Shown in pieces: positions 39,401 to 52,080 of a stretch of DNA of 64,000 bases. Source of the stretch: Gossypium raimondii (taxonomy: Eukaryota > Streptophyta > Magnoliopsida > Malvales > Malvaceae); NCBI RefSeq assembly GCF_025698545.1, contig NC_068565.1:22575848-22639847 (forward strand), given 5' to 3'. The first letter of the stretch is position 1, and the number at the start of each line of letters is the position of its first letter. Under the pieces are notes generated by a model that did no database searches, was not told the DNA's origin, and saw nothing but the letters and a program-made list of their open reading frames with translations. Made by a program: the position numbers and the translations under genes.

Positions 39401-41581
39401 TGACATAAGTCATTTGGATACTTACCGTTCCTTTTCTTTTCATGCCCGTTGAACCATATAGAATAACATCGGATACGTGGGAAAGCTCACACAAGGTGTG
39501 CTAAACATATAACCTTTCCTTTCATTTACATCATTGTTCACTTGAGCCGTGAAATGGGTCTGCTCACACAAGCTAACAGTCAGAATGTAAGCTACACGAT
39601 GCTGCTCACACAAGTTGTTGAGTATCCGCAACACATGTCGAAACTCAGCCATCGGTAGGACATTCAAGACTAGCACCCGAAACATGGTAACCCTAATGAC
39701 ATGCATTTGTATCCTACAAATTTCTAAGGTACAAACGGGGCTCCATCGTCGTCGTAACATCGTTGGATTTCCACATTTATTTACATGATAAATAGCACAA
39801 TGACATATGAATCAAAATAACATTAAATCATTATTTAAACATACAAACTTACCTCGATTACAAAGATGTCGAAACAAGATAAACTAATCCGAGGCTTTAG
39901 CTTTTCCTCGATCTAAATCCGTACAAGGTTTATCTTGATCTAAATAAGCAAATCCAATCCATTTAATACTTATACTATTCAATTCAGTCCAAAATTCATA
40001 TTTTTCAAAATTACACTTTTGTCCCTAATATTTTAACTTCTTTACAATTTAGTCCTTAAGCTCATAAATTGAAATATGCAATTTCATCCACATTTCATGC
40101 TAGCTGAATTCATTAGGGACTTATAAAACCTCATACAAATCAGAATTTCACAATTTTACTATGTTATTTTACTACTTTTACAAATAAGTCCCTAAACGAT
40201 AATTTCATAAAAAATCCCTTTACAAAACTTGTTTATTTAACAATAAGGACTTATAATATTTCATTAAATTTCAAAAATCATGCAAATATGCTCATGGAAA
40301 AACCCTAAACCTTTAATATTTTTTCAAATTAGTCCCTGGGCTAGCTAGATTAACCTACAACGATCTCGAAAATATAAAAATCATTAAAAACGGAATCAAA
40401 AACCACTTGCATGGAATTGGAAAGCTTGGTCAAATATCAAACCCTTCTCTAATGGTTATTTTCGGTTGGCTTTTGATGAAATGAAGAAGATGATTCTTTT
40501 GTTTTATTTAATTTAACCTTTAATTACTTATTTACCATATTTTCCTTTAAAAATATTCATATTTTCAATAAAACCAATCGTTAAATATCCACTAACAATT
40601 CAAATGGTCTATATACCATCTAAGTCCTTTCACTTTAAAGTTACATAGCTATTTGAAACTTTTAACTAATAGAACTCTACTTTTGTACTTTTTACGATTT
40701 AGTCCTTTCCACTTAATTAATCATGTAAACGTCAAAATTTCTTAACGATATTTTTATACGACCTTTCTAACATACTGTAAACATCAAAATAAAAAAATAA
40801 TAATTTACTCATTAGATTTGTGGTCCCAAAACTATTGTTTCGATTTCACTAAAAACGGGCTATTACATATTGGTATAGTTGTATATATATATATTAATTT
40901 GTTAGTTTTAAATTTTGCATTGAGGTACCAATTTTGGCATATTGGTGAGGCACATAGGATGGTGATTTTAAATGATGGTTTTGGCATGTTTTGATTTGAT
41001 TTTGAAGTGGTTGAATATGGTTTAAAATGGATGACTTGTAACCTAAGTGAATTATGCTAGAAAACTTGTTTTGAAAGGTAACTACAAGTTCACATGGCTT
41101 GGGACACGACCGTGCTTCATACACAGGCTCATGGCATGATCGTGTGGTTTGTAAAAAATTAGGTGATTTTGGTGCACACGGTCACAGTTAGTTGCATGGT
41201 CTAGGGACACGGCTGTATGACCTATCTCACACGGGTTGAGCTCACACACAAGGTTAGTGACACGGTTGTGTGATTCATCACAAACGAGTTTAGGTTTTGG
41301 ACACGGCTAGGGTACATAGCCGTGTGACCCCTGAATACAGATTTTTCCTATTTGTTTAAAATTTTTTCAATTTGATCCCTATTAATTTCTTGTTTAGTTT
41401 TAACCTTCCATAAGCTTGATATTAAATGAAAATTTATTGAATTACATGCTAATTTGATTGTTCATGAATGGTATTATAATTAATTGAGATTTAAGTTATA
41501 ATTTGTTTGAAAATGGTTTGTAATTGTTTGTAACATTTTATTACTCGGGTTCGACGACCAGATCGAGTAAAGAGTGTTACA
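36436..41581 (+). mobile_element. Solo LTR in the PMD gene, carrying a nested solo LTR
   Basis: Starts TGTAACGACTAGAAAG and ends AAGAGTGTTACA. Perfect 5-bp target duplication atttt at 36431-36435 and 41582-41586. Without the nested insertion it is about 2.3 kb. It lies in an intron of the PMD gene. A CACACGG/CCGTGTG-type cluster is at 41090-41330. It belongs to a different LTR family from the nested copy, judged by its start and end words. Confidence 0.9.
38027..40867 (-). mobile_element. Antisense solo LTR nested in another solo LTR
   Basis: On the minus strand it reads TGTAATAGCCCGTTTTTAG to GGGTGTTACC (last base pair changed). Perfect 5-bp target duplication tattg at 38022-38026 and 40868-40872. 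Length 2841 bp, same family as the copies at 3510, 44840 and 57068. A cluster of CACACGGCCGTGTG-type words is at 38262-38560 and GCTCACACAAG hairpin words are near 39480-39610. Confidence 0.92.
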
Positions 41582-42817
41582 ATTTTAACGTAGTTTGAAT
41601 GGATGCCATACTCCAGTCCGATAATTCAAGTATACATCCTGTCCAAATTTTTGGTGAATCCCAACATCTAGCACGTGAAGGTGCCATTGGTAGTGTACGC
41701 TATTGTGAAGATGCACGAGTCCGATAGAGTGTTGCGACAATTCAGGTTCAGGCAATAAATTCCACTGACACCCCAAGACATCGAAGATCTGCATCATATT
41801 GGCTTGCGGGAGAGAACAAATGAGCATTGGCCTACATTCCACATGTAATATATCAATATTTGGAACAATAAGTACGAGTTTTTACCTACTCACGAGGTCA
41901 TTATTGCTCTGGAGTTAGCTTGCATTCCGGAGTACATGACATGGTTTAGGGTCCTTGCAAGCCATATATGCTAAGTGAAGAGGCGAGGGGTAGGCAACCA
42001 CATACAAGGAGGCCACGTCGGGTGCCTAGGCATCAAACGTCTGCTAGAGCTCTTGAGGTAGATCCATTTTCTACTTCTACTTTTGTGCTAGGTTTTGTTT
42101 ATGGACCTCCGTCCCTGGCATATAACACACCGATGCCATCGATATTTCAAACGACGACAATGTATAGGCCATCTATGTTTGGGGCACTGACTGGGAGTCT
42201 GATCATTATGCCACCGGTGTATGAGATACAATATAGTTATACCCATACACCAAAAGTGTCGCAAACACCTCTGAGATCATTATTCTATGAAGGTAGACCA
42301 TCTTTGCAACTACCTATTATTAGACCAGAGGATACACGATGGAAATCAAGGAGCAACCGATCACAATCAATATCAGATGAAGATGAAGAGGATGAGAGGT
42401 CGAGATCACAACTTGTACTGGAGGTTGAACTAATAAGGAATCTAGCTCGCAACCGTCGACCACCCCGATGTGGCACATATTCTAACTGGGGATTGGATTG
42501 ATTTATTTTATTTTTTTTACTTTTCATGTAAATTTTTAAATAAATATGAAATGTGTTTATTGTATCAATGTTGTTCATCCTTATGTTTTTAAATAATATT
42601 GTTTTTGCATCAAAATTGGTTGTCATTGTCATTTCATATTATTAAATCAAGTCTGCGCGGGAATAATAGAACAAAGTTGTATATTTAATTGATTTGTATG
42701 GTATAATAAAAACATGTGTTTACAAATTACAAGAAAATTTAAGTATGAATGAAAAAAAATCAACAAATAGATTGTAGTTAAAAATTTAATAAATAGGTTA
42801 AAAAGTTAATAAAATTT

Positions 42818-45800
42818 TTAATGAGGTGTTGTTCTTATATCATCCTGTCGATGTGGACAAGACGACATTGTATGCCTTGAGTTCCTATACCACCCGCATA
42901 ACCTCAATTGGTTTGACTTCTCTCAAATATCCATGTTGTCGCGTATCCTAATTAATATCAGTCGACCTTTTGGTTTGCTATGTAATGATCAACCAAGTAA
43001 CAACTTGAATGAAGCGTTCAATATAGGTGGCCACATATGTTCATCTAGGACTGGTGAGAATACGTTTCTCTACATGTTATACATGTGTTCTAGTTTATAC
43101 ATTTCATCCACAAACCTCATGTGATTCAAAAGTCGATTGCTACATGTTGCAATTTCATGGGCGCGTGGAAAATGAACTGCGTCAAATCTCCCACAGTTGT
43201 AGGTCTGTTGTCTCAGGTGTACATAGTACGCTCCCCCGACAATACCTTGGTTTGGTCTATCAAACTCCATAACCCAAAACAATAGTTCTTCGTGCGAGTG
43301 ATATACTGGATGCATATAGTTCACTTGTACTGTAGCTTTCCTATTTTCTTTCAATACGTCTTCACTCCAAACGTGGCTGCCTTGCATCTGCCCAACATAT
43401 TTTTTTGCTCGCTTTGAAAAAAGTTCAGGCAAACGGAAATATGTTTATCTAACAGCCGATGTTATCGAAAAATGACGCGTTCCTTTCAATATGGAATTGG
43501 TGCATTCCACCAGGTTCGTCGTCATGTGCCCCTATTGTAAGTCCCTGTCATACGATTGTGTCCACTGATCTAAGGGTATGTTAGAGAGGTACCCCACCTT
43601 GACACTATTAATTGCCCATAAGTTTTCCAAAATTTCATGAAAACGGTGTTTGACAAGCTCATACCATGTCGAGAAAAGTGAATAGTTTATCCATAATGCC
43701 TAACATCTGCTGATTGGTTAAATATCAAACAATTGAAATAGTGGTGAATACATACACATGTTGATCACTTGTGCGCACTGAGCAGAAGAATCGTATTGTC
43801 TATTGTAGTTTGTTGCAACATATCTTAGACGATAGCTATGATGTGTGTGATCTTTAAGGCTTCCCTGTCACAGATGACACATATATAGGGTTAGGGGAAA
43901 ACATGCCTTTTCAACCTAGATATGAAGAAATTCCAATCATTTGCCGACTCTTCCGGCGTTATTGCAAAAGCAATTGGAAAGATTTTCTGATTTCCATCTT
44001 GTGCCATAGCTAACCAAAATTGATGGGTATATCTCCCATACATAAAGGTACTGTTGATTTGTACTAGTGGCTTACAGTACTAGAATGCTTGTCAACATTA
44101 CTTGAAAGTCCAAAACAAATGATAGAATATGCGACATCCGTGGAGCAATCGATCGTTGGAGTACGCAGGCATTATTTCCAGATCAATTATGCAACCTGGA
44201 ACGTACCTCTCCAGTGCCCGACATCACTTCCATAAATCGTTGTACGATGTATCCCCCCATTATGCCTCCCACCCATTATGCATCTTCTCCAATGCCTTTT
44301 GCTTTGCGATTCATGTATTGCAGTACAACGACGTGTAATTGAATTGACTACGAATATTTGAAATTAAAATCGGCATAGCGACCTTGGGACTCACTTTGAC
44401 CATATGTAGTACTATGTCTGTGATCATTTCCGTATCCAATTTCGGATGAACCCGTGAAATACCTGCAACAACAAGAGTACATTAAAATTAGTAATTCAAC
44501 TCTCCAAATATAAAATAGTCTTAATGTAGTACTCGCAGCAACATACGTATGCGAAGTGGTATATTTCTTTATGGTCCACAACCTCGTCTTCTTCTTAACA
44601 GAAGTCATGATTTTCCATGCATATTCATTGTCTCTTATTGCGCACTTCGCCTCGAACTTGTTAGGTTGGGATTTAACAATGTAGAAGTTACCCCATTCTT
44701 GATGTTGTATCGCTTTACTGCAGCAAAAAAGTCATCTCTAGTGGAAAACTCCTTCCCCACTTCTAAATCACTTGAATCCAATGAAGAAATTACGTGGCCC
44801 ACTCTTTTTTGTGGTAGTTCTGCAAATTCTAACCTATCTCGTAATAGCCCGTTTTTAGTGACATCAGGAACAGTGATTTTGGGGCCACAATTCTGACAAG
44901 TAAATTATTATTATTTTAATATTTTAATGTTTACAGGATTATATTAAGGTTGTATTAAAATTTCATTAAGAAATTTTGATGTTTGCTTGATTAATTAAGT
45001 AAAAAGGACTAAATTGTAAAAGGTGTAAAAGTTAAGTTCTATTAGTTAAAATGGGCTAAAAGACTATGGAAAGGAATGTTAATGGGCTTGAATGGCAATT
45101 ATACCATGTTGCAAGATAGTGGATTGTGATGGATAGGTTTTATGGTAGTTTAAATAATTCATTAAGGTTAATTAAGTAAATTAATAAATAAAAAAGAAAA
45201 AAATAAGTAAAAAAATAAAATAAAGATGTTGTCTTCATCATTTTGAGTTTAAAACCCTAAAATTTTCCATTGGAGAAGAAGAACATTCGGTCAAGCTTAG
45301 TTTGGTTGCATGATGAGCTTTCAATCCCCATTTTTAATGATTTTTATATTTTAGTCCATTTTTGCTTAATCTAGCTAGCCCGAGGGTTAATTTGCAAAAA
45401 TTTTAAAGGTTGAGGGACTTACCATGAATTATTTTAAATGACTTTTGATGTTAAATGATAGATTATGAATCCTTGTTGAAAAATAAACAAGTTTTGTTAA
45501 GTGGTTTTTGATGCATTTCTGAATTAGGGATTAAATTGTTAAATGTATAAATTCTAGGGTTTTATTGTGAAATGATGGTAAATATAGGTTGTTTCAAGGT
45601 CTCTTGTATCTATGGTTAACATGGATTTAGATTAAAATGGTTAGATTTTAAGTTATGAGCTTAAGGACTAAATTGTGAAAAGTTAAAATGTTAGGGGCAA
45701 ATTAGTAATTCTTGATAAATATGAAATGTGGATTAAATTAAATGCTAGAAGTATTTAATTGATTGAAATTTCCTATTGAGATCAAGATAAACCACATTCA

Positions 45801-48000
45801 GACTTATATCATGGAAAAACTAAAGCTTCGAACTAGTTCGATTCTACTTCTATGCCCTAGTTATCGAGGTAAGTTCGTATGAATTGTGTTCATTTTAATT
45901 TTAGTTAATTGAACCTATGCTATGTTGTTGTAATATAACTGAATCAATATCTATAAATGTATCCATACTATAATGAATTGACGATTATCAAGTCTTGGTT
46001 GAACCTTAGGAATTCTTAGGATACAAATGACATGTCATTAGGGATTTCATGTTTCGGGTGCTGGTCTTGAGTGTCCTACTGATGGTTGAGGTCTTGTATT
46101 TGTTTCGGATCCTCCACAGCTCATGTGAGCAGGCCCATTTTACAGCTTATGTGAGCAATGATGTAAAGGAAAGGTTATGATTATATGTAAAGGCACACTT
46201 TGTGTGAGCTTTTTCGAGTATCTGATGTAATTCTAGATGGTTCAACGGGTAAGAAAAGGGAATGAAACGGTATGTTCACAATTGAGATGTAACATGATTT
46301 TGTAAAAAGATTGATGAGTTAAATGATGTACTTATATATGGGATATCTACTTATGTTACGGATGAACTCATTTATACCATGGACAAGTGCACTAACTTAT
46401 GAATTGATTGCGTTGATTAGGCTTATACTAAGCAATTGAAATGGAATAGTAGGTAAGTAAATGGAATGGTTCATAATCTTATGTAAAGGTTGATGAATAT
46501 GTGATGTATCTTATGAAATCCACTTATGTTATAATTGAATTTATATGTGATGTTGATGAACTTACTATTTTGTGAGTTTGATGATATTGTATAGGCTTAT
46601 ACTAAGTTTATGGCATATGATTTGGTTTATACCTATTCTGTGATTGATATTATAGAAATGGTAAGTTATGTTTAAGATTTATACGAGCTTACTAAGCACT
46701 CGTTGCTTACGTAGTTTCTTTCCTTTATTTTTTAGATTATTAGAAGTTCGATTTGGTTGGAAGATCGTCGGAGACCTATCAAACTATCCAGCAGTTAGTT
46801 CGGTAGTTTTTTGAACATTTTGGCCAAGGTTTATAATGGCATGTATAAGATGTTGTGTAATGGTGCTTTGATATGTTTAGGTCTTAAAGATTATGTTTGG
46901 CTGGTGCACTTTTATATTTACCAAATGTTGTCATTTTGGGTACTTTTTAAGGCTTGTAAATATGGCTCTTATGTTTTGAGTGGCTTGGAAATGGTTAAAT
47001 GTGGTATGTTTTAGTATCTTAATGGACTAGGTTTGTATGCATGAAAGGAGGCTTGTGAACATGTTTAGGTAAGTGTTGTTTGTATGCTAATTGTGGCGCC
47101 TTTGAATAGAATGTTGGTTAGTTGAATTAGGATCTTGAAATGACATTTTGATGTGTGTTTGTGGTGATGTTTAGGTCCCTTTAAAGTGTGCTTAAATGGG
47201 TTGAAAGGTTATGCATGAAATGGTTTTGAGATAGCTTGATTTTAGGTAAATTTTGGGTCCATACGGCTTGGGACACGAGTGTGTGACATAGTCGTGTGTC
47301 TCACACGGCTTGGCGACATGGCTGTGTGTCATTTGAAAATTTCTTAGGGTTCAAGTCAGTTATTTACATGGCCCAGCACACGGGCGTGTGACACGACCGT
47401 GTGACCCTACTTAATGAGTTACACGAATGAGGACACGGGCTGGGACACGATCGTGTGTCCCTAGTTTGAAAGTTACATGGCCTAGGGTGTTTCCACACGG
47501 CCGTGTGACCCATGTTTCCGATTTTTGCAACTGTTTCCTAAACTTCCTGCTTTGTTTCAAATTAGTCCCAAATCACTCTTAAGCTATTTTTATGGCCTTG
47601 AGGGCTCGATTTAGGGATAATATGCATGTGAATGAATGGTTTACGTTTTTATTAACTTGTTGAATGATATGATGTTTAAATGTTTTCGATTGAATGGTAA
47701 TGCTCCATAAGCTTAATCCGACGACGGAGACGGGTTAGGGGTGTTACACATCTTATGCTGATAGGTACACATTATGCATGTGGGCTGAAGGTGTGTATGC
47801 CCTGAACCGTGGATCTTCTTTACCATCTTTGCTTGGAACTTCACCGCCTGGACCTCCATCTTCTAGTTTAGTTGGAATCAACTATGGTTTAGAAAATAAT
47901 GCAATTTTTGAACCATCGGCACCGGGCTCCCGAATTGGACCAGCATCGGAACCTCCAAATTATGCCTTAAGTGCGAACTTCTCTTGTTCTAATCTTCTTA
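42818..48000 (-). pseudogene. MuDR-type MULE transposase, interrupted by a solo LTR
   Basis: Read from high to low coordinates. 48000-47749 gives an N-terminal linker (GPGGEVPSKDGKEDPRFRAY, SAHMHNVYLSA). After the LTR, 44838-44390 gives RLEFAELPQKRVG, LEVGKEFSTRDDFFAAVKRY, NIKNGV (MuDR DNA-binding domain) and later HTYVAASTT. 44060-43860 gives YGRYTHQFWLAMAQDGNQKI, FPIAFAITPEESADDWNFF (core transposase). 43432-43070 gives VMEFDRPNQGIVGGAYYVHL, CGRFDAVHFPRAHEIATCSN (SWIM-type zinc finger). 43060-42818 gives the C-terminal zinc knuckle (LCGWYRNSRHTMSSCPHR). Many stops and frame changes. The N-terminal limit is approximate. Confidence 0.85.
44840..47748 (+). mobile_element. Solo LTR inside the MULE transposase gene
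   Basis: Starts CGTAATAGCCCGTTTTTAG (first base changed) and ends GGGGTGTTACA. Flanking 5-mers tatct (44835-44839) and catct (47749-47753) differ by one base. The transposase reading resumes across it (YLSA ... RLEFAELP). Contains GCTCATGTGAGC hairpins near 46116-46220 and a CACACGGCCGTGTG cluster at 47257-47512. Length 2909 bp. Confidence 0.88.
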
Positions 48001-48869
48001 CAATTTTCTTTGCTCGTAAATGCCTTGTGCCACTTAATGCTGAAATAGATTGCTTTTATAGACCTAAGGGTGAGTGATAATTGATTCAGAAAGTCTTCTT
48101 GGGCTAGTGGGGAGTTAAAATTGGTAGAGAGATAACGCTCCACGTAGGACGCATTTTTAGTGGAATGTCAGAATAAAGCACTGAAAGTGCGTCCAGCTGG
48201 ATGTGTTTTCCCACCATGTCAATTGAAATCGCGTCCAGCTAGATGCGCTTTCAGTGTTTTTTTTTCTGATAGTGCACTGAAAACGCGTCCTACATGGGCG
48301 TTTTCTCTCTAGCAATTTCAAATCTAGACTTTTTCCCACTCACCCATCAGATATCCCGGGATTCTCGAGATATATTTTCTGAAGAAAAATGCACTAAAAG
48401 TTCGAAAATAATACACTAAAAAATGTGATCGACCTCAACCTCTTGTAAAAAAAACTGATCAAAACTTAATTGCATTCAAAAAGATCGAAACAAATTACAA
48501 ACTAAGATTTAATCAAATCAAGTAGTTCGAGTTTCGATTATGAATTGAATTGAATTTTACAATTCGAATAATTCAAATATACGATTGGTGTAAATACGAT
48601 ACGTGTAAATATCGAATTAAATAATTCTTAACTTTACCTCTAAAAATATTATAAAAAACTAAAAAGATATAATAAACTTAAAAAATATATAAAAAAACTC
48701 AAAACCTTACAAAACCCTAACCCTACTTTAAAAAAACAAAAACCTAATCCTAAAAAAGTGGAACACAAGTTGGAAGTGTTTTCGTTATTTCGGCCTAGTC
48801 CCATCATTTTTAAAAAAAAACGACCTAATTAAGTAATTTCTTTTTAAAAAACCTAGGTATTTTCAAAAA

Positions 48870-49500
48870 TTCAGTTTAAATAATGAGCTAACCGTTTTAA
48901 AAATAATTCCAAAATTTAAGTTTCTTGTAAATTTATTTTGGTACATATATATTTATTATTATTAAAATAAAAACTCAAAACACTACTTAAAAAATAATAT
49001 AAAATCATAAATCAATATATGTTTTATCAAAATAAAATGGCTTAAATGTAAATAAAAGTCCTTATAATAGTTAAAAAAGTCGATTAACTCTTTCATTGAA
49101 AAATGCAATTATCTGAGCCTCTAATCAACAGTTAATAATTAATAGAGTTCTTCAATATAGTTTTCTGTTGAAGTTCCTGACGGGCCGTTAAGTGATATGT
49201 GACAAAATGATGATATGGTAATTGATGCGACATTTGATGTGAAAAATATTAATGTGTATGGCTTAATTAAATTTTTTAATGATTTAAGCCTAAAAATTAT
49301 TAAAATATTTATAAAAATTTAGAAAATCATAAAAAATATATAATTTATTAAAATATTATAAAATGATTAAATATTATAAAAATTTAGAAATTATAAAAAA
49401 GCATTTAAAAATTTTAAACAGTTATTGAAAATTATATAAAATTATTAAAATGATAAAAAATATAAAAATGATTATAATATTAGTAACTTATAAAAGATAT
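48870..49500. other. AT-rich stretch right of the MULE
   Basis: Mostly AAAATTATAAAA-type sequence. Nothing coding, and no terminal repeats found. Confidence 0.5.
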
Positions 49501-49504
49501 AGTT

Positions 49505-49682
49505 TTTTTTTGGTAAAGTAAAATAGCATGAGCGAGACAAAAGGGCACCTTAGTTCAATGCGGATGGATTAGAATCCGCCATGAGTAGCTCCTGGTTCCT
49601 CCAATAGATGAAAACACAATACAACTGGATCTTTAACTTTGGCCAAAAGTTTTGCCACTATATTCTATGCCCGAGGAATATA
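49505..49682 (-). mobile_element. 3' tail of an L1-type LINE (RNase H end)
   Basis: The minus strand reads YIPRA, a stop, NIVAKLLAKVKDPVVLCF and LEEPGATHGGF with a stop, then an untranslated tail and an A-tract (poly-T at 49505-49511 on plus). The IPRAxNxVAxxLAK pattern is that of the RNase H-like C-terminus of plant L1 elements. Only the terminal 180 bp remains. Confidence 0.5.
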
Positions 49683-50029
49683 TGTAACACTCCTAACTTG
49701 TCTTCGTCATTAGATTAGAGTTTTAGAGTTTTACAACACATATTAAAACAATTTAAATCATTAAACTATTCATTTATTAATTTAAATAACAACATTCGAA
49801 TATGCATTTCATTCATAGGAAAATAACATTTACGGGCCTTAAAACGAGCTTATGAGGCCCTAAAAATAGTTGGGGAATAATCAGGGACTGATTTGAATCA
49901 AAACAAACATGAAAAATTTTGAAAGTTTTGGAAATAGGGGTCACACGGCTGTGTAACAGAGCCTAGATTGTGTGGCTTAGGGACATGACCGTGTGGCTAC
50001 TCCACACGCCCGTGTGCTCAGACCGAGTA
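49683..50029 (-). mobile_element. Truncated antisense gypsy LTR fragment
   Basis: Begins TGTAACACTCCTAAC like the reversed end of the other gypsy LTRs and contains a short CACACGG/CCGTGTG cluster (49938-50020). It stops abruptly where the next LTR begins at 50030. Confidence 0.65.
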
Positions 50030-51096
50030 TGATACATGCAACTCAGTCCAATTCAAAGACCATAATAGGGATGAGCTTAGTTTCCCTTAAGGCCCAATTA
50101 CGAGATCCAAATCCAAGCAACTAAAGACAAAACTCAAGTTATTCGTTCAAGACTTTATCACAAAAAAATTCGAGAAGAAAATTTGAAGCTTCAAGACAAT
50201 GGATTTTGGAGCAATGATGAATTAGAAGGGGCTAATTTTGTGCGTAGGCCTAAACTTTCAATCTATTTTGACAAGCCCATGTGGAAAATGTTAACAAGCT
50301 TAGGCAATTCACTTCAAGGACCCCAATCAATCCTACAAGCCTAGACGTTTGATATTGGGTTCGGGTTTTAGGCTTAATTTTTATTATTTATAAGCTCAAT
50401 ATTGTATTTATAAGCTCTTATTATTTTATTATTATTTATTCTAAATATCTAATAATTAATAAGTATTTTAAGTTATTTATGAGTTTTATGTTAACAAGAA
50501 AGTTTAGTTTAAAGCTACTTCTTATTTAGATTAAATTAGAGTTCTAGTACACTTGAAAGTTTTATTTAGATTTATTTAGCTAGCTTATATATAGACCTTT
50601 GCATTGTACACAAATCACAAAAATCATTATTATTCAACTTCTCTTTTGAGTTAATAAATTCTCTTTGAGTTTTCTTTTTTCAAGAATTTCCCTTGAATTT
50701 CTTTTAGAATAGTTTAAACAATCTTTTCATATTGTGGGGATCATTTTCAAACTTTTCCTTGTCAAGTTTGCTTTCTTGGAGGGGAAATTAGAGGCACTTG
50801 AAGGGGGTTGTGGATTCGTCATGTTTCTAAGGCTTCTACGAATTTCTACATACCACGTTCTATCTTTCCATCTATCTTCTTTATTTTATTTTTATTGTTC
50901 TAATCGTAGATTTATTATTCTATTTTAGTTATCTTAGTTATTTATTTTAATTGTTTTATCTGGCTTAGATTTGATTGTGTTTCAGGTTGTGTCAAAATCC
51001 AAATTTCTTTCCGAACGTTTAGAGCCCTAAGTCAAATCCGTGACTTGAGCAAACTTTACGATCCACTTCCACGTTCATCTGCCTCATTCCTTATCA
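50030..51096 (+). mobile_element. 5' LTR of a second retroelement
   Basis: Begins TGATACATGC and ends CCTTATCA, so the ends TGATA/TATCA are perfectly inverted. A TATA-type promoter word TTATATATAG is near 50585. The primer-binding-like site TGGTATCAGATT follows two bases after the end, at 51099-51110. No matching 3' LTR is in the window. Confidence 0.75.
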
Positions 51097-51850
51097 TTTG
51101 GTATCAGATTTGGGAGTTTTAGGTGTTCTTTTTGTTCTTATAAACTGATTTCCAGCAAACAACCTTAAAACAATTTTTTTTACCCAGAAAGTTTTCGAAA
51201 AAAATATTTTTCAGTGGGCAAATATTTTTCAAACAATCTGAAATTTTACTTATTAATTCTTGGCACTCTTTTAGAATATTGAAAAATATTTCCCACAAAA
51301 AAAAGTAATCAAAAAAGTGAAAAAAGAAAAATATGAAAAAAATTAAAAAATATTTTGTGGGTTGAATTTTGTGCCAAAACTTTCCAGATCAGATCTACAT
51401 TATTTGAGGAGATAGTTTAAATGTCGTGATTTTTGGAAATCGAGAACCCTCGAACGAAGTTTGTCAAGTTGCTTAGCAATTTTTTGGGTTTTCAGGTTTC
51501 TGCAATTTTCATTGACTCTTAGCCTTAGGTTTTCCTTTGTTTTTTCTTTTTATTGTTCGTGTACACATTCTAACACTTTATTGTTTCTTATGTTAGTAGG
51601 TTAAAACACGTTGCACATTCCTTCCTTCGTGCAACACAATTCTTTGGTGTCTAGCCAATTTTGGACTCATAGTGCTATTAGGTTTGCTTTGTTAGGTGAT
51701 TGTAATACCTTCTGATTGATTGATATAGACATTTTTTAAAAGACTCACAATATTAATTCTTCATTGAGAATTTAATTTTATTTCTGAGTGCATAAAGGTG
51801 AGGTTTGCTTAATTTTTCTTTTGAGTGTTGTGTTTTTCCAAGCTTTCACA

Positions 51851-52070
51851 ATGACTCGTGACACTCGTAACCGTAAAAACCATGATGAGATACCAGCTGA
51901 TGACAAAGAATAAGATGTTACATTTGAGAATATTGTAGGGATGGTAAAATTTCAACATCAACAATTGAACGAGGTACGTGATACATTTGAGGCCAATTTG
52001 ACTAAGTGTCAAATGGAACTATAGGCTAATTTGACTAAGTGCCGAATGGATCTACAAGAGAACTATTAAA
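51851..52070 (+). pseudogene. Start of a retroelement gag gene, truncated
   Basis: ATG at 51851 gives MTRDTRNRKNHDEIPADDKE, a stop, DVTFENIVGMVKFQHQQLNE and VRDTFEANLTKCQ, then further stops. It follows the LTR and primer site at the right distance and direction for gag. Homology is broken at about 52080 by sequence from another LTR. Confidence 0.5.
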
Positions 52071-52080
52071 GTTAACAGCA

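Larger units (their letters stand above)
35324..42501 (+). pseudogene. Plant mobile domain (PMD) protein gene, interrupted
   Basis: A transposon-type relative of the MAIN/MAIL1/PP7-like PMD proteins. Exon 1 at 35324-35383 starts MTQSLIRLADSHISVNQLEM. The next exon, 35476-36181, has QILETYIHSLPTHPSLLI, KPYLRDARFLHVALMGRG, then frameshifts, LVHLRWFLKLVDFREAGELN and WGSAVLATLYREMCRVTKP. The next runs 36263 to about 36350. After an intron holding two LTRs, coding resumes at about 41592 with FEWMPYSS, HVKVPLVVYAIVKMHESDR, ELACIPEYMTWFRV and a final 41968-42501 segment (LSEEARGRQ... to CGTYSNWGLD) with an acidic EDEEDERSR stretch. Several stops and at least two frameshifts show decay. Function of transposon PMD proteins is not known. 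Confidence 0.85.
34912..48866. mobile_element. Autonomous-type Mutator-like element (MULE) with PMD gene and transposase, filled with solo LTRs
   Basis: Terminal inverted repeats of about 95 bp match: left 34912-35005 (AAAATACC, then TTTTTTAAAAATTTACT, GAGGCCATTTTTT, ATGGGACTAGG, GAAATAACGACAACGCTT). Right, inverted, 48866-48770, has AAAATACC, TTTTTTAAAAAGAAATTACT, TAGGTCGTTTTTT, ATGGGACTAGG and GAAATAACGAAAACACTT. Inner terminal sequence shares CCAGCTGGAWGYGTTTTCC words (35040 and 48195). Between them lie a plus-strand plant-mobile-domain gene and a minus-strand MuDR-type transposase, tail to tail. Removing three solo LTRs leaves about 5.9 kb, a normal MULE size. The target duplication was not resolved. 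Confidence 0.75.

Noticed and set aside
43070..43432. Stand-alone gene for a 120-residue zinc-finger protein
   Set aside because: It is the SWIM region of the decayed MULE transposase, with matching parts before and after it.
47778..48077. Plus-strand ORF of 99 residues
   Set aside because: Complement of the transposase N-terminal linker; the minus strand gives the family-like EDPRFRAY and SAHMHNVYLS words.
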